From Buddleja alternifolia (lineage: Eukaryota > Streptophyta > Magnoliopsida > Lamiales > Scrophulariaceae), in assembly GCA_019426215.1 (NCBI GenBank), contig CM033394.1, positions 24,510,195-24,574,194 of the forward strand: a DNA stretch of 64,000 bases. Direction: 5' to 3'. A program made the position numbers and the translations under genes. Below, one piece after another: positions 1 through 11,411 of the stretch. A model generated the notes under the pieces. It did no database searches. It had not been told where the DNA came from and saw only the letters and a program-made list of their open reading frames with translations. Position 1 is the stretch's first letter. Each line of letters opens with the position of its first letter.

Positions 1-141
1 AAATAGGTCAGACTCTTAAATTCATAGTAAATCGTAGAAAACTCGGATTACTTTGATTCAAGTGGCTATAGAAACCTTAAGATCCTGGCTTTCAAATAAA
101 GTCTATTTCGCTCAAATTGGAAGAGTAAAGGTCGCTCAAAT
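1..141. other. Unassigned left edge
   Basis: No gene is visible. A 19-base segment (starting TCGCTCAAATTGG) occurs twice, at 108-126 and 132-150, just where the LTR-like repeat to the right begins. This stretch does not match the sequence left of the partner repeat at 3555, so it is either flanking DNA or a diverged LTR part. Confidence 0.4.
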
Positions 142-912
142 TGGAAGAGTATCATGGTCTCAGTTGCACACGTGGGCTCAACCATGAACACTCCATTCCC
201 GTGGTCTCTTGCCGCACACAGTCTCACGTGGCTCACCCATGAGTACATTACCAAATGAGTATCAAGCAAATGAGTAAGCAACCATCTACTCCAAGGGTAA
301 TTGTATCATGGTCTCAGTTGCACACGTGGGCTCAACCATGAACACTCTGTTCCTGTGGTCTCTTGTTGTACACAGTCTCACGTGGCTCACCCATAAGTAC
401 ATTACCAAATGGAGTATCAAGCATAGTGCAACCTGTTATTGAAGTCCCCTGACCTAGGAAACAAGGGTAAATGCTTCATGGTCTCAGTTGCACACGTGGG
501 ATTTGAAAAGAAGACTCTTGGGGAGTGATTTCTTGATAAATTTTTGAATAATTTGGAGTCAAATATTGAAGATGAAGAGTTTGCATGTGCTTGTTAGAGA
601 GAGGAAGAGAAAGAAAAGTCTTTTTGGTTGAAAATGAAGGAGAAGAGGTGTATTTATACTCATATATATGTATACACACACACCTATATATAATATAATA
701 AGTCCCCTTCCTTTCCCTTTTTTCAAGCATTCCAATTAAGCATGGAGCTACACTTAACACTAAAGAACATTTTAATATAATAGTACTACAAATACACTAC
801 TTCTAGTATGAATTCCAAAATATAATAAGTATATGTTAGTGAAATAAAGACAATATATATATATATAGATGAAGTAAAATTAAAAGGAGTTAACAAACAT
901 ACGGCTGTCACA
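142..912 (-). repeat. 3' LTR of Tekay-like gypsy element
   Basis: This is a direct repeat of 3555-4363. The right end reads TGTCACA on the plus strand, so on the minus strand the LTR begins TGTGACA, and it is preceded there by a purine-rich AAGGGGGTAGAG (polypurine tract) at about 914-926. Inside the LTR a unit of about 156 bp, beginning ATCATGGTCTCAGTTGCACA, is repeated in tandem at about 145 and 302, with a partial third copy near 475. Relative to its partner it has an extra GCCGT near its right end. The outer left boundary is uncertain. Confidence 0.65.
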
Positions 913-954
913 ACTCTACCCCCTTGGAAAAAAAATTCGACCTTGAAATTTCTA

Positions 955-1174
955 ATCTTGTGATGGAAAAAGTTGTGGATAGGGCTCTCTCATTCCATCT
1001 TCCCTTTCCCATGTCTCCTCTTCAATATGTGAACTCATCCATAATACAAGACTAAGGGAATTTTTTTAATTCCTAAGTAGCTTGTTCTTTCGATCCAAAA
1101 TTTTAATAGGTTGTTCTTCAAAAGATAAATCCTCATGAATACCGATTGGTTGTTGTTCCAGAACATGAGAAGGG
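955..1174 (-). pseudogene. Chromodomain at C-terminus of Tekay integrase (broken)
   Basis: After a one-base frameshift behind the integrase C-terminal module (which ends PVSMLCK), the minus strand continues in another frame with PSHVLEQQPIGIHEDLSFEE, then a segment ending IEEETWERED. This matches the C-terminal chromodomain tail of Tekay/Del chromoviruses, which is thought to steer integration to heterochromatin. The acidic-aromatic EEETWE motif is retained. A stop codon (RN*KN) and the frameshift show it is dead. It identifies the element as a chromovirus, probably Tekay. Confidence 0.7.
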
Positions 1175-2174
1175 CTACTTACACAACATTGAAACAGGGA
1201 AAACATTGTGGATATGAGACAAATCGCTCGGTAAGTTCAATCGATAAGCCACATTCCCTATTCTTTCTAAGATTTCATAAGGTCCAACGTATCGAGGGCT
1301 CAATTTTTCTTTCTTTCCAAAACGTAATACCCCCTTCCAAGGAGATACCTTCAGAAATACTTGATCTCTAACTTGAAATTCTAAAGGTCTTCTCCTTTTG
1401 TTTGCATAACTCTTTTGACGACTTTGGGCTGCTCGCAAACGCTCTTTTGCTACTCGTATCGTTTCCGTAGTGGAGTCTACCAACTCTGGTCCCAACAAAC
1501 TTCTTTCTCCAACTTCTTCCCAACATACTGGGTTCCGACATCACCGACCGTATAAGGCTTCAAATGGTGCCATGCCGATGCTAGCATGGTAACTATTATT
1601 ATAGGCAAACTCTAATAGAGGAAGATGAGCATCCCAGCGACCCTGAAAACTCAAGGCTGCACGGAATGTCCTCCAAGGTTTGAATTGTCCTCTCTAATTG
1701 GCCATCTGTTTGAGGATGAAAAGTTGTGCTGAACCTCACCTTAGAACCTAGAGCTTCGTGAATTCGTGTCCGAAATTTAGAAGTGAACCGTGCATCTCTA
1801 TTAGAAATAATTGTCACTGGGATACCATGTAATATAACTATTCGAGACACATATTGTTCTGCTAATTTTTCAGGTGTGTAATTGAGATTTATGGGAAGAA
1901 AGTGAGCAGACTTGGTGAGTCGATCCACAATTAACCATATTGTATCATTATTGCTCCAGGTCTTGGGCAATCTAGACACGAAATCCATGGTGATGTGTTC
2001 CCACTTCCATTTGGGGATCGGAAGTGGATTCAATAACCCTGCAGGAGACCCATGAGAAACCTTTACCTTTCCGCAAACTAAACATCTGGACACAAACTCG
2101 GCAACATCTCTTTTCATGTACATCTTTGTACTACCAGGGTGCATTACATAAGCGGAATTATGAGCCTCATCCAA
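1175..2174 (-). pseudogene. Integrase of Tekay-like gypsy element (broken)
   Basis: The minus-strand translation starts with the zinc-binding region (EAHNSAYVMHPGSTKMY, then CLVCGKVK), giving the H-H-C-C pattern. The catalytic core follows: MDFVSRLPK with the first Asp, SNRDARFTSKF with the second Asp in place of the usual SDRD, and [14 protein letters not shown] with the Glu. The reading frame breaks near 1600-1640. The C-terminal GPY/F module resumes at 1498-1175 (SPRYVGPYEILERIGNVAYRL). Integrase inserts element cDNA into chromosomes. The frameshift between core and C-terminus makes this copy inactive. Confidence 0.85.
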
Positions 2175-2192
2175 AATCTCTTTTTGTAAATC

Positions 2193-3245
2193 CTAATCAG
2201 TCGGAATACATATTTTACCATTTCTAATTAGCATTCCATTCTTATTCATAGAATATTCTGACTGAGTACTTCTCATTGGTTCCTTCTTGATCTTACCCAT
2301 CTCTTCATCTTTATTTTGTACTTCTAGAATTCGATCAATCAAAACGGGTCTAACTCGAATATTAGCAAGTAATCCCCCATGGTTTTCCTCTAGCTCCACA
2401 CGTAAAGTCCATAATTCCAATAGCAGTCCATACCAGGTTGCATCAACACACAACCCAACCCTTGGTGAGAGGCATCACTATAAACAACAAAACCACTCGT
2501 GCCTGATGGAAGAGTTAACATAGGGGCCGAAGTCAACTTCTCTTTAAGTAGCTTGAAACTTTCTTAACACTTGTCTGACCATTCAAATTTGACCTCCTTC
2601 CGTGCAAGACGTGTTAAAGGGGTGGCAATTAGTGAGAAATTTCGTATGAACCTTCGGTAGTATGGGGCTAAGCCTAAAAAACTTCTTATCTCTGACACAT
2701 AAGTTGGCCTTTCCCATTTCAACACTGCTTCAATCTTTTGAGGATCCACTAGAACACCTTCTCTAGAGATCACATGTCCCAGCAATATTACATTATCTAA
2801 CCAAAAATTGACATTTGCTGAATTTGGCATACAATTTCTCCTTCCTTAAAGTTTCTAAGACTAGTCTTATGTGTTGGTCACGTTCTTCATCACTCTTAGA
2901 GTATACCAAGATGTCATCTATGAATACCACTACAAATTTATCTAAATAAGGGTCAAACACATTATTCATCAAGTTCATGAAAACGGCTGGCGCATTAGTC
3001 AACCCAAAAGGCATGACAAGAAATTCATAATGACCATAACGGGTTCTGAAAGCTGTCTTTGGAATATCACATTCTTTTATATTTAATTGGCGATATCCTA
3101 ACCTCAAGTCAATTTTAGAAAAGATTGTAGCTCCACACAATGATCAAACAAATCCTCAATGCGGATCAGCGGATATTTGTTACGGATGGTTACGCGATTG
3201 AGTTGGCGATAATCAATGCAAAGTCTCATGGTACCATCTTCAGCT
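2193..3245 (-). pseudogene. Reverse transcriptase / RNase H remnant of Tekay-like element
   Basis: Reading the minus strand from 3245, RT starts abruptly at [13 protein letters not shown], followed by [34 protein letters not shown] and the catalytic [12 protein letters not shown]. The normal YxDD box is FIDD in this family. Gag, protease, primer-binding site and the N-terminal half of RT are missing, and LTR-like DNA abuts directly at about 3246. A frameshift lies near 2800. RNase H keeps its first motif (YSDASHQGLGCVL, about 2470-2510), then jumps to the connection region (ELWTLRVELEEN), so its catalytic core is deleted. The copy cannot replicate. Confidence 0.85.
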
Positions 3246-3554
3246 TACCACCTACTATACTGAAAAAAAATAAAGTAACGAAGGGATGAGCTATAAAGCT
3301 CAGTGAGTTCCCGGGCACTACGAGAACACCACACCAGCAGGCATCACCAATATGTATTATTGCATAAAGTATACTTAGTTTTTTGTAAAATGGCTCATAG
3401 AGAAGTAACTTCACAAATTTTCGTAAAACTCGACAATCACGTTGAAGGACATCATAAGAAAGATGCATAATTTCATAACCACTAAGATAACATATTCCAA
3501 AAGATTTGTTCACCTCAATTCATAAGCATGCCACTCTCCACTCAAAGAGTAATT
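3246..3554 (-). repeat. Probable outer part of the 5' LTR
   Basis: No coding sequence is convincing here. The segment after 3270 (GGGATGAGCTATAAAGCTCA) resembles the promoter-proximal part of Tekay LTRs, but it has no counterpart in the left LTR. A deletion has fused it directly to mid-RT. A 95-residue minus-strand frame (3226-3513) has no recognisable domain. Confidence 0.35.
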
Positions 3555-4363
3555 GTATCATGGTCTCAGTTGAACATGTGGGCTCAACCATGAACACTCC
3601 GTTCCCATGGTCTCTTGCCGGACACAGTCTCATGTGGCTCACCCATGAGTACATTACCAAATGAGTATCAAGCAAATGAGTATGCAACCATCTACTCCAA
3701 GGGTAATTATATCATGGTCTCAGTTGCACACGTGGGCTCAACCATGAACACTCTGTTCCCGTGGTCTCGTGCCGCACACAGTCTCACGTAGCTCACCCAT
3801 AAGTCCATTACCAAATGGAGTATCAAGCATAGTGCAATATGTTATTGATGTCCGCTCAACTAGGACACAAGGGTAAATGCATCATGGTCTCAATTGCACA
3901 TGTGGGGTTTGAAAAGAAGACTCTTGGGGAGTGATTTCTTGATAAATCTTTGAATAATTTGGAGTCAAATGTTGAAGATGAAGAGTTTGCATGTGGTTGT
4001 TAGAGAGAGGAAGAGAAAGAAAAGTCTTTTTGGTTGAAAATGAAGGAGAAGTGGTGTATTTATACTCATATATATGTATACACACACACACACACACGCC
4101 TATATATAAATATAATAAGTTCCATTCCTTTCTCTTTTCTCTCTTTTTTTTTATATATTTATTATTAATAGAACATGTGAAAGCATTCCAATTAAGCATG
4201 GAGCTACACTTAACACTAAAGAACATTTTAATATAATAGTACTACAAATACACTACTTCTAGTATTAATTCCAAAATATAATAAGTATATGTATGTTAGT
4301 GAAATAAAGACAATATATATATAGATGAAGTAAAATTAAAAGGAATTAACAAACATTGTCACA
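3555..4363 (-). repeat. 5' LTR of Tekay-like gypsy element
   Basis: This matches 142-912 over nearly its whole length, including the two tandem units of about 160 bp and the terminal TGTCACA. It carries a (CA)n run at about 4079-4098 and T-rich runs near 4135-4155 that are longer than in the partner. No primer-binding site remains on its inner side because of the internal deletion. The junction with family B DNA is at 4363/4364. Confidence 0.65.
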
Positions 4364-5318
4364 TGTGGTGGCTCCTACGGGTTCAAGGAGGGGTGAGTTC
4401 GAATGACTCAGTGAGGTAGGCTATATTTAAAATGGACTCTGCAGCGGAAGATTACAAAAGAAACCAAATTACACGTATCGGGCGAATCATTAAAGAAACA
4501 AACTGTCAGAATGATAAACATCATGAACGATATAATGAAACCAAAATGAATAACTCATATACTTTGGATTCATGTCATATGATTGTGTTCCGTTTCAAAT
4601 TTGCAGGTGTCAGGATTCTAGTGGTGGCTCTTACGGGTTCAAGAGGTGGCCCGTACCATCTCGTGGCTCTTTGTCCCGTATAGCACTTAGCTCCCTTCAG
4701 TCTTCGAAATTTCTAAGTGTTGGGATTCTAGAGGTGGCTTCTATGTGTTCAAGAAGAGGTGGCCCCCGCCATCGCGTGGCACTTTGTCCCGTATAGCTCC
4801 CCTTCACTCTATCTTTAAGAGTCAAAGCTTTAGACCAAGAAAAGAACATATCGCGGATGGATGCCGGACATTAGGATTCTAGTGATGGTTCCTACGGGTT
4901 CAAGAGGTGGCCCCCGCCGTCACGTGGCACTTTGTCCCACATAGCACTTAGCTCCTTTAGCCGACGGAGTAGAACCAAGGATTACAATGGTCTCAACGTG
5001 TTAAGAAAGATATTGACTCGATATTCGTATGATAAGACTTAGAGATTGTCAACAATTAGACCGACGACCATTTCGAGGCAAAATATGTACCATAGATGTG
5101 AAAAGGATAACGTCGAGAATCATGAGATATTGGCCAGAGCGGGACACTTAACAACTTACAATAAGCAATCATCAAGATATCGATAAGATAGTTGCAGAAC
5201 GAAACAAGGGAACAACAATTAGGGAAAGCAATTAAAGAGTTTCAAGGAAAGAGAAACCCTCACAGTTACAACCCGTCGTCATCGCCTCGTTTCTCGTTTG
5301 AACCACAGGCATATCCTG
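4364..5318 (-). repeat. Family B LTR fragment (copy B1)
   Basis: This is homologous, in the same orientation, to 8341-8930 and, inverted, to 54000-54800 and 58180-58460. It contains three copies of a GC-rich motif of about 80 bp (GGATTCTAG..GGTGGCTCC..., then ..GTGGCACTTTGTCCC) at about 4613, 4725 and 4873. It is interrupted at 5318/5319 by an unrelated gypsy LTR: its last bases CATATCCTG continue in other copies with CTAGTCAAATA. Short open frames inside it are not genes. Confidence 0.7.
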
Positions 5319-7501
5319 TGTCATGACCCAAAACCTCACTTTTCATTAAATCACACATTAGCATAAATATTCGTTAATGATTTTGATTAATTAGATTTTA
5401 TAATTTATTCAATTTCCGCGATTCGTGCTCGGCCCTAAATATTCTACTCTTTGGTCGTATAACTAAAATTATGCTCTAACTATATACTAGCTTTTGTGTG
5501 TAGAGTAATTTTAATTCCTATATAACATGGGTATAAGTTTTTATTCTTTTTTACATAGATAAGTTATATATTCGTGTATAGGTGCCGGCTGAATGAATAT
5601 GTGCATATCATAAGTGAATTTTCACTTAAGAACTAGGAAATGTTAAACATCTAATCCCCTTTCAACCATGGCAGATGAAGGCATTTTTTTAACTCTTTGG
5701 TGATGATTCGTAGACTAACTTACCTTCACTCTCACACGCACACCACCGCCTGGAAATTCCCCTCAAAAACAACTCTTTAGTTCTCTCAAAAAACATAAGA
5801 AGTGGAGTAAAGAAATTCAGTTTGAGGGGAGAAGAAAAGATCCCAAGTTAGGAAGCCTATTCCTCTCTTATTTCTTGTAAGGTATAGTTGCTAAGCTATA
5901 TATTGCATATAATTGTTTGTAATAGTTTAAAGTTTGTATTTTTTTGTTTTTTTGGTGAACTAGAGGCCTGAAATTATATGTAATTTAGTTAAGTAAGTTG
6001 CATGACATCCAGTTTTCAGAGTGCAGATTCTGTAGTTAGACTTTAAAGCTGTATTTAGGTACCTAAAACGTGAGCGTTTGATTATGTAAAATTTTTTGGA
6101 TAAACTTGTTTGTGTCGTGAACATGTCTGCGAAATTTCGTAAAGATTGGAGTTCTATGAATTTTTCTAAAAATCGTTGACTAACACTGCCAGTCTGTTTG
6201 GCGGGATTCGCAAAGGCTACGATCTTTAGCTTATTTGACTGATTTGGATACTTTGGATTACTCTGAAATTTTTACTGTCTAATTATACAGGTGTTTAGAG
6301 TATTTTCTAAAGATTTCGGAATTTTTCAGTTAACAGGGGATTTTATATCATATTTTGAGTCTATGGTGTCTGTTATGGAAAATCTTTTGGGCAGCCCTGT
6401 TTCGTTAATCGAATCCCCAAATTGACAAGGAAATTAAATTTGAAAATATTATGTCAAGTTATTCAATGTATTATAGCAAGGGTAGTTATGCATTTTGATG
6501 TGTTTAATAGGTCTTGATTCCAATAGAGGAGTAGAAAACGCCAACTAGACGAAGACATGTCGATGATCCACTATATGTGAGTATATTGGGTGGCTTAATA
6601 ATTGACTCATCCATGGCTTTGATTGATATTTCTAAATGAATCCTTTATTTGTCTACTTGTGTGATTGGGTAGCTTATGGTGTTGTGAACGTGGTTATATG
6701 ATGATTGGCTGATGGAAACGAATGTGGTGAATATATGTGAACTTCATGAAAACCTATGTGGAAATGTTGTTGATGAGTTTATGATGAAAATGAGATATAT
6801 GATACGAAAATGCATTCATCCGAGATAAAAGGTTCTGTTATGGCTGCTGATAATCCTGAGCCATGTGTTAAAGAAATCCAGTATGACTGGACCACAAAGT
6901 ACCGTACGGCCGTCCGAGTTCACTGAACTCCTATGTGTTATATGAATTACAGGGTGCCATGGCCATTTCCGTGATCACGATCTACTCTTTGATATAGCAG
7001 GCCATTAACAGTAAAAGAAAATGACTAAGCACGTTCATCATGTGTTTCTGAATGATATGAGTTGCAAATGATTATGGGTGATGTTCTTATGTGACTTCAA
7101 ATGATTGATTAGTTGCTGATTTTTGTGTGCTTATAAGATGTTAAATATCTCGTACTTGATTATACTTGCTGAGTTTGCGACTCACCAAACGCAATGTTTT
7201 CTTTTGTAGTCATAGGTAGAGTCGATCCGTGAAGTTGTGCATAAGGCTGAAGTATGGATCAAAGGTCGGTTAGCTAGTTTTCACGTCCTTCTCCCTCAAC
7301 TCATCATTTGCATATCATATAGGGCTTCTTTTTGGTCTCTTGTAAAGGATAATTTCTGGATGTGTGTATATTTTTCCTATGTCCATGTGTGAGGGTTGTG
7401 AAACTAGTAGTGTTAATACTTCCGTTTGTATATGTTGGTCGAATGGGTAACATATAAATTTGTGCAATTATTATCTATGTGTTTCGTGTAAGGGTGTTAC
7501 A
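5319..7501 (+). repeat. 5' LTR of a gypsy element (H)
   Basis: It begins TGTCATGACCC and ends GGGTGTTACA, giving canonical TG..CA ends, and is followed within six bases by a primer-binding site. At 2183 bp it is in the range of Tekay-class LTRs. It contains no credible ORF. It was inserted into family B copy B1. No matching 3' LTR lies in the window, and the element is cut off in gag at about 7855. Confidence 0.7.
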
Positions 7502-7506
7502 TTTAG

Positions 7507-7518
7507 TGGTATCAGAGC
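7507..7518 (+). other. Primer-binding site (initiator tRNA-Met)
   Basis: TGGTATCAGAGC lies six bases after the LTR end and is complementary to the 3' end of plant initiator tRNA-Met. This fixes the orientation of element H as plus. Confidence 0.8.
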
Positions 7519-7689
7519 CCGGGTTGGGGTTCTGTAGACAGCAACATGACATGTGCATCATCATTTTGTATTATATGTTGGCGTGAGTAACCATCTGTGT
7601 AACATCTTAGGCAAAGCATTGCGAGTCAACAAGCAAATGTAGTAAATGATGAGCATAGTGTCATGGAGGGGAAGGATCAGCCAATCTAG

Positions 7690-7855
7690 AGTCTCATTCA
7701 TCTCATCCACCGCCACCCCCCTGGGCCAAGAGCTGCTAATTTTGTGTATCCACAACACTTACCAGTACACCGCCCTGAAACACGTGAACGGAGGTATGAC
7801 AAATTAAGAAAAATGGGAGTCGTTGATTTTATGGGTACTACTGATCCAAACACAC
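7690..7855 (+). pseudogene. Gag N-terminal fragment of gypsy element H
   Basis: An open plus-strand frame reads HPPGPRAANF, then RPETRERRYDKLRKMGVVDF and MGTTDPN. It resembles the start of the Ty3/gypsy gag domain, where a MG..DF.GTTDP motif opens the capsid region. The frame is cut at about 7855, where family B DNA begins in mid-codon context. The leader between 7519 and 7690 has no start codon that I could connect to it with confidence. Confidence 0.6.
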
Positions 7856-9683
7856 TGGCAGTTTCATTCAAACAATTTTAGAAAATTGAAAACAGCTTAA
7901 ATCGTTCACAAATTTTGCAAGACGACCCTATACTTGCCACACCGTGCGCTAGCTCAATCCAAGAGACCGTCCTTTCTCGAACCAGCGCTAAGCATCAGAA
8001 CTAAACCAAATCTTTATCTGCTCAAATTAAACTTTTACATTCCAAATAAATCAACAATGAATTCTCATCGATCTTAAATATCCAAATATACCAATACTTC
8101 ATCTGCTAACTAAAAACTTTCTTTTCTATTAAACCAACAATACATCCTTCATCGATCTCACACAATTCAACAACAACTCTATCAATTACAGGTCTCCAAG
8201 CCAAAACATATACATACCCAATCATACATCCCAAAACATCACTCCCTCTACTAGCAACAAACCAATGCTTCCTTTACTCCCCACTTCTCCCTTCGTATCC
8301 GACATACTAAGCTCACCTGAAAAGGAAGAAAGAAGGTGGGGTGAGTCCGATTGACTCAGAAGATTACAAACGAAACCAGATTACACATATCGAGCGAATC
8401 ATTAAAGAAACAAACCGTCAGAATGATGAACATCACGAACCATATAACGAAACCAGAATGAATAACTCATATACTTTGGATTCATGTCATATGATTGCGT
8501 TCCGTCTCCCCACTGTCCGATACCAGCGAGAGACTTCACACCTTTTGAGATTTGCAGGTGTCGGGATTCTAGTGTTGGCTCCTACAGGTTCAAGAGGTGG
8601 CCCATGCCGTCTCGTGGCACTTTGTCCCATATAACACTTAGCTCCCTTCAGTCTGTGAAATCTCCAAGTGTTGGGATTCTAGAGGTGGCTCCTACGGGTT
8701 CAAGAGGTGGCCCCCGCCGTCGCGTGGCACTTTGTCCCGTATCGCACTTAGCTCCCTTCTCTCTACCATTAAGAGTCAAAGCTTTAGACCAAGAAAAGAG
8801 CATATCGCGGATGGATGCCGGAATAACAATTAGGTAAAGCAATTAAAGAGTTTCAAGGAGAGGAGAACCCTCACAGTTACAACCCGTCGTCATCGCCTCG
8901 TCTCTCGTTTGAACCACAGACATATCCTGCTAGTCAAATACACCATCATATTTTCTAACTAAGGTACATATAACTTAATCGAAACTAGTATGTTATTGTA
9001 GGTGTATAGGCACTCTATTTTTAATAAGCCTCAAGCTATTTACCGGTGCAATTTCACTATAAAAATTCTCATAAATACTCAAACTTTGATTTTAATCTCA
9101 AATTTTACAGAGGCAGACACATCACCCTTAATTACATGTGAAAAAATTTCAGAATTAATTGACTCTGTTAAGATGGTGATTCGATCACCAAAACATGGCT
9201 GCTCAAAATATTTTCCCAGGACAGCGAGTCTTATTTCATATATTTTTATATATATACTGTAAAAGTTTTAGAGCTAAATAAAATATATAAGTATGTAAAA
9301 TCAGCTTAAAATAGAAACATTCGTAAACCCGCCGAACACACTGGCAGTTTCATTCAAACAATTTTAGAAAATTGAAAACAGCTTAAAATCGTTCCCAAAT
9401 TTTGCAAGACGACCCTATACTTGACATTAGCTCTTCTTAAAATTTAGCATAAGGAAAATCAATAATTTGATGACATTAACATAGACCTAAAAGCATGTGC
9501 AGAAACTGTAGTTCTGGAATGCATAACGCACAACTTGTATATAAGAATCTAACTACCAAGGCAACAGATCAAAGATATCTCATATTAATAGCTCACTATT
9601 GGTGTGTGAAATTGATACCTATCACTGATATAGGTGAAGGAATCAAATTCCAATCCAAAGCTAGCCAAAAACTCTCCTAGTAG
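7856..9683 (-). repeat. Family B LTR, left part (copy B2)
   Basis: This is the inverse of 53100-55230 in copy B4. At 7935 it contains a rearrangement: the segment containing AGACGACCCTATACTTG, present in normal context at 9340-9425, is duplicated at 7856-7935 and joined to CACACCGTGCGCTAGC. The frames at 8341-8837 and 9002-9680 recur in all B copies because the DNA is repeated. They show no protein domain and are not counted as genes. The copy continues after the LINE at 14619. Confidence 0.75.
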
Positions 9684-9697
9684 GTTTCAGCCATGAC

Positions 9698-11411
9698 GTG
9701 AACAGTAACTTTGTCTCTCTAGAAAAATGCTCTCACCTCTCTCTAAAATATTTTGAATTTTCGAAATTGTTCATTGCTAATTCATCATCTACATGTGGAT
9801 TATTCTCATCTTCTACATCAATTCATGCAAATGTTCCATCTCTACAACGTTTTTCACCATATTTTGAAACAATCACTTATAGGATTCCAACTTTTAATCA
9901 ATCTTTCATAGTTCCGGATTTTCTTGATTTGGTTAAAAGAGTTGAAGGCGTCAATGGTAAGGAGGAGGGACGATCTACCCCATCTCCTGATGTATCCCGG
10001 TCAACCATAGCATTGGTGAATAGCGAATCTCCTATCTCGGAATTTCCTTTCAATTCAAAATTTGCGGATGTGGTCCCCTCGTCGGAATTGATGAGGAATA
10101 AGTGGAATTTTGGAACAAAGAAAGTTCATATTGCTGATTATATTCAATCAAATGTGGAGGAAGAAGCTAGGGTTTCGAGTTCAAACCCTAGAAGGTTGGA
10201 TGAGGAGCGTGCGTCTCCTAGGCTTTTCTTGGGAAGGAGGCAAACACAATCAATCAAAGGGAAGAGATCCTGACAGATTTGGAAAGCAAATCAAATCCTA
10301 GCCTCAATCCTGATTTGGATAACATATACTTTGGTAATATCAAAGTCAATACCCATCAAAATTCAGCCCATTTGAACTCGTTTTCTTCATCAAGTCGTAC
10401 CAATCTTCATTATTTCAAACCTGAAGTTATCAATGGCAATACTTTTGTGCGCCCAACATGGGAAGTAGCAAAGGCAGGCATGAAAAGATGGGAATACACG
10501 GCTGTTGGTTATTTTCTTGGGAAGAAGTTGCCGTTCATGGGTGTCAAGAAATATGCATTTTCAGTTTGGAAGGGACTTAAGGAAGTAAAAGCTACATCAA
10601 ATGGCTTTTATTTCTTCAAGCTTGAATCGGAAGAATGTATGAATGTTGTGATTGAAGGTGGTCCATGGCTATTATCGGGTCAACCATTATTCCTGGAACG
10701 TTGGAAAGAAGGAATGTCATTGGAAAAACATGTTCATAATGAAGTCCCGATTTGGGTAAAATTTCGTAACATTCCTACGGAGTATTGGACATTAGAAGGC
10801 CTTAGTATTGTGGCGAGTGCGGTGGGGCGTCCACTTTATTCGGACGCTTTTACATCAACTATGGAGAGATTGGATTATGCTCGGGTTTGTGTACTTGTTG
10901 ACATAACTTCAAAATTTTTGGATCATGTGTTCATGTTATTGCCGTCAGAAGAAGGGGACTATAATGGTTCTTGTAAGGTGAATATTGAATACGAGTGGAG
11001 ACCGGCATTTTGCAAGAAGTGTAACTCTTTTGGTCATGTCGATAGTGCTTGCCCCTTAGCCAAGAAAGCTGTCCAACGTCCTAAACAGTGCATATATATG
11101 TACCCAAAAATTCAAAAGATGATGATTGGAAGGTGCATAAAAAGGCACGTACTAATAAAGGCAAAGATCCGGTGAATATATTGGAGGTGGAAACGCAAAC
11201 TTCAAAGGGAGAAAGAAATGATAACCATGCAACGTCTAGTACTATAATGAATTCTCCTACATCAAAGGAGTTCGGAGTGTATGATCGAAACCCTTTTGAT
11301 CTTTTGGTGGATTTGGAGCTAGAGGAGAATGACGAAAATGAAGATGATATGAATAGTGATTCTATATATACGAGGGGTCCTCAAGCAGCCCCTAAAGAGG
11401 TGGTTAAATGA
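9698..11411 (+). pseudogene. LINE ORF1 (DUF4283 / zinc-knuckle RNA-binding protein), broken
   Basis: ORF1 proteins of plant L1 elements bind the element RNA. The N-terminal part (9698-10273) is Ser-rich and low complexity. After a stop, the next frame (10279-11175) holds a DUF4283-type domain (WEYTAVGYFLGKKLPF, SNGFYFFKLESEE, GGPWLLSGQPLFLERW, VPIWVKFRNIPTEYW) and a C-terminal CCHC knuckle, CKKCNSFGHVDSACP. A further frameshift near 11100 moves the acidic tail (LEENDENEDDMNSD) into the 11088-11411 frame, which overlaps ORF2's start by four bases. Two breaks make it nonfunctional. Confidence 0.85.

Noticed and set aside
8341..8837. Repeated frames (MDSAAEDYKRNQ.. and MSYDCVPSPHCP..) as a gene family
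   Set aside because: They recur at 4432, 8341, 54476 and 58133 because the DNA repeat recurs. They have overlapping frames, no domain and variable ends, so coding is not supported.
9495..9680. MCRNCSSGMHNAQ.. frame (61 residues), found at three places
   Set aside because: It is identical in B copies only because of repeat identity. It ends at stops unrelated to any domain and sits in the middle of an LTR.
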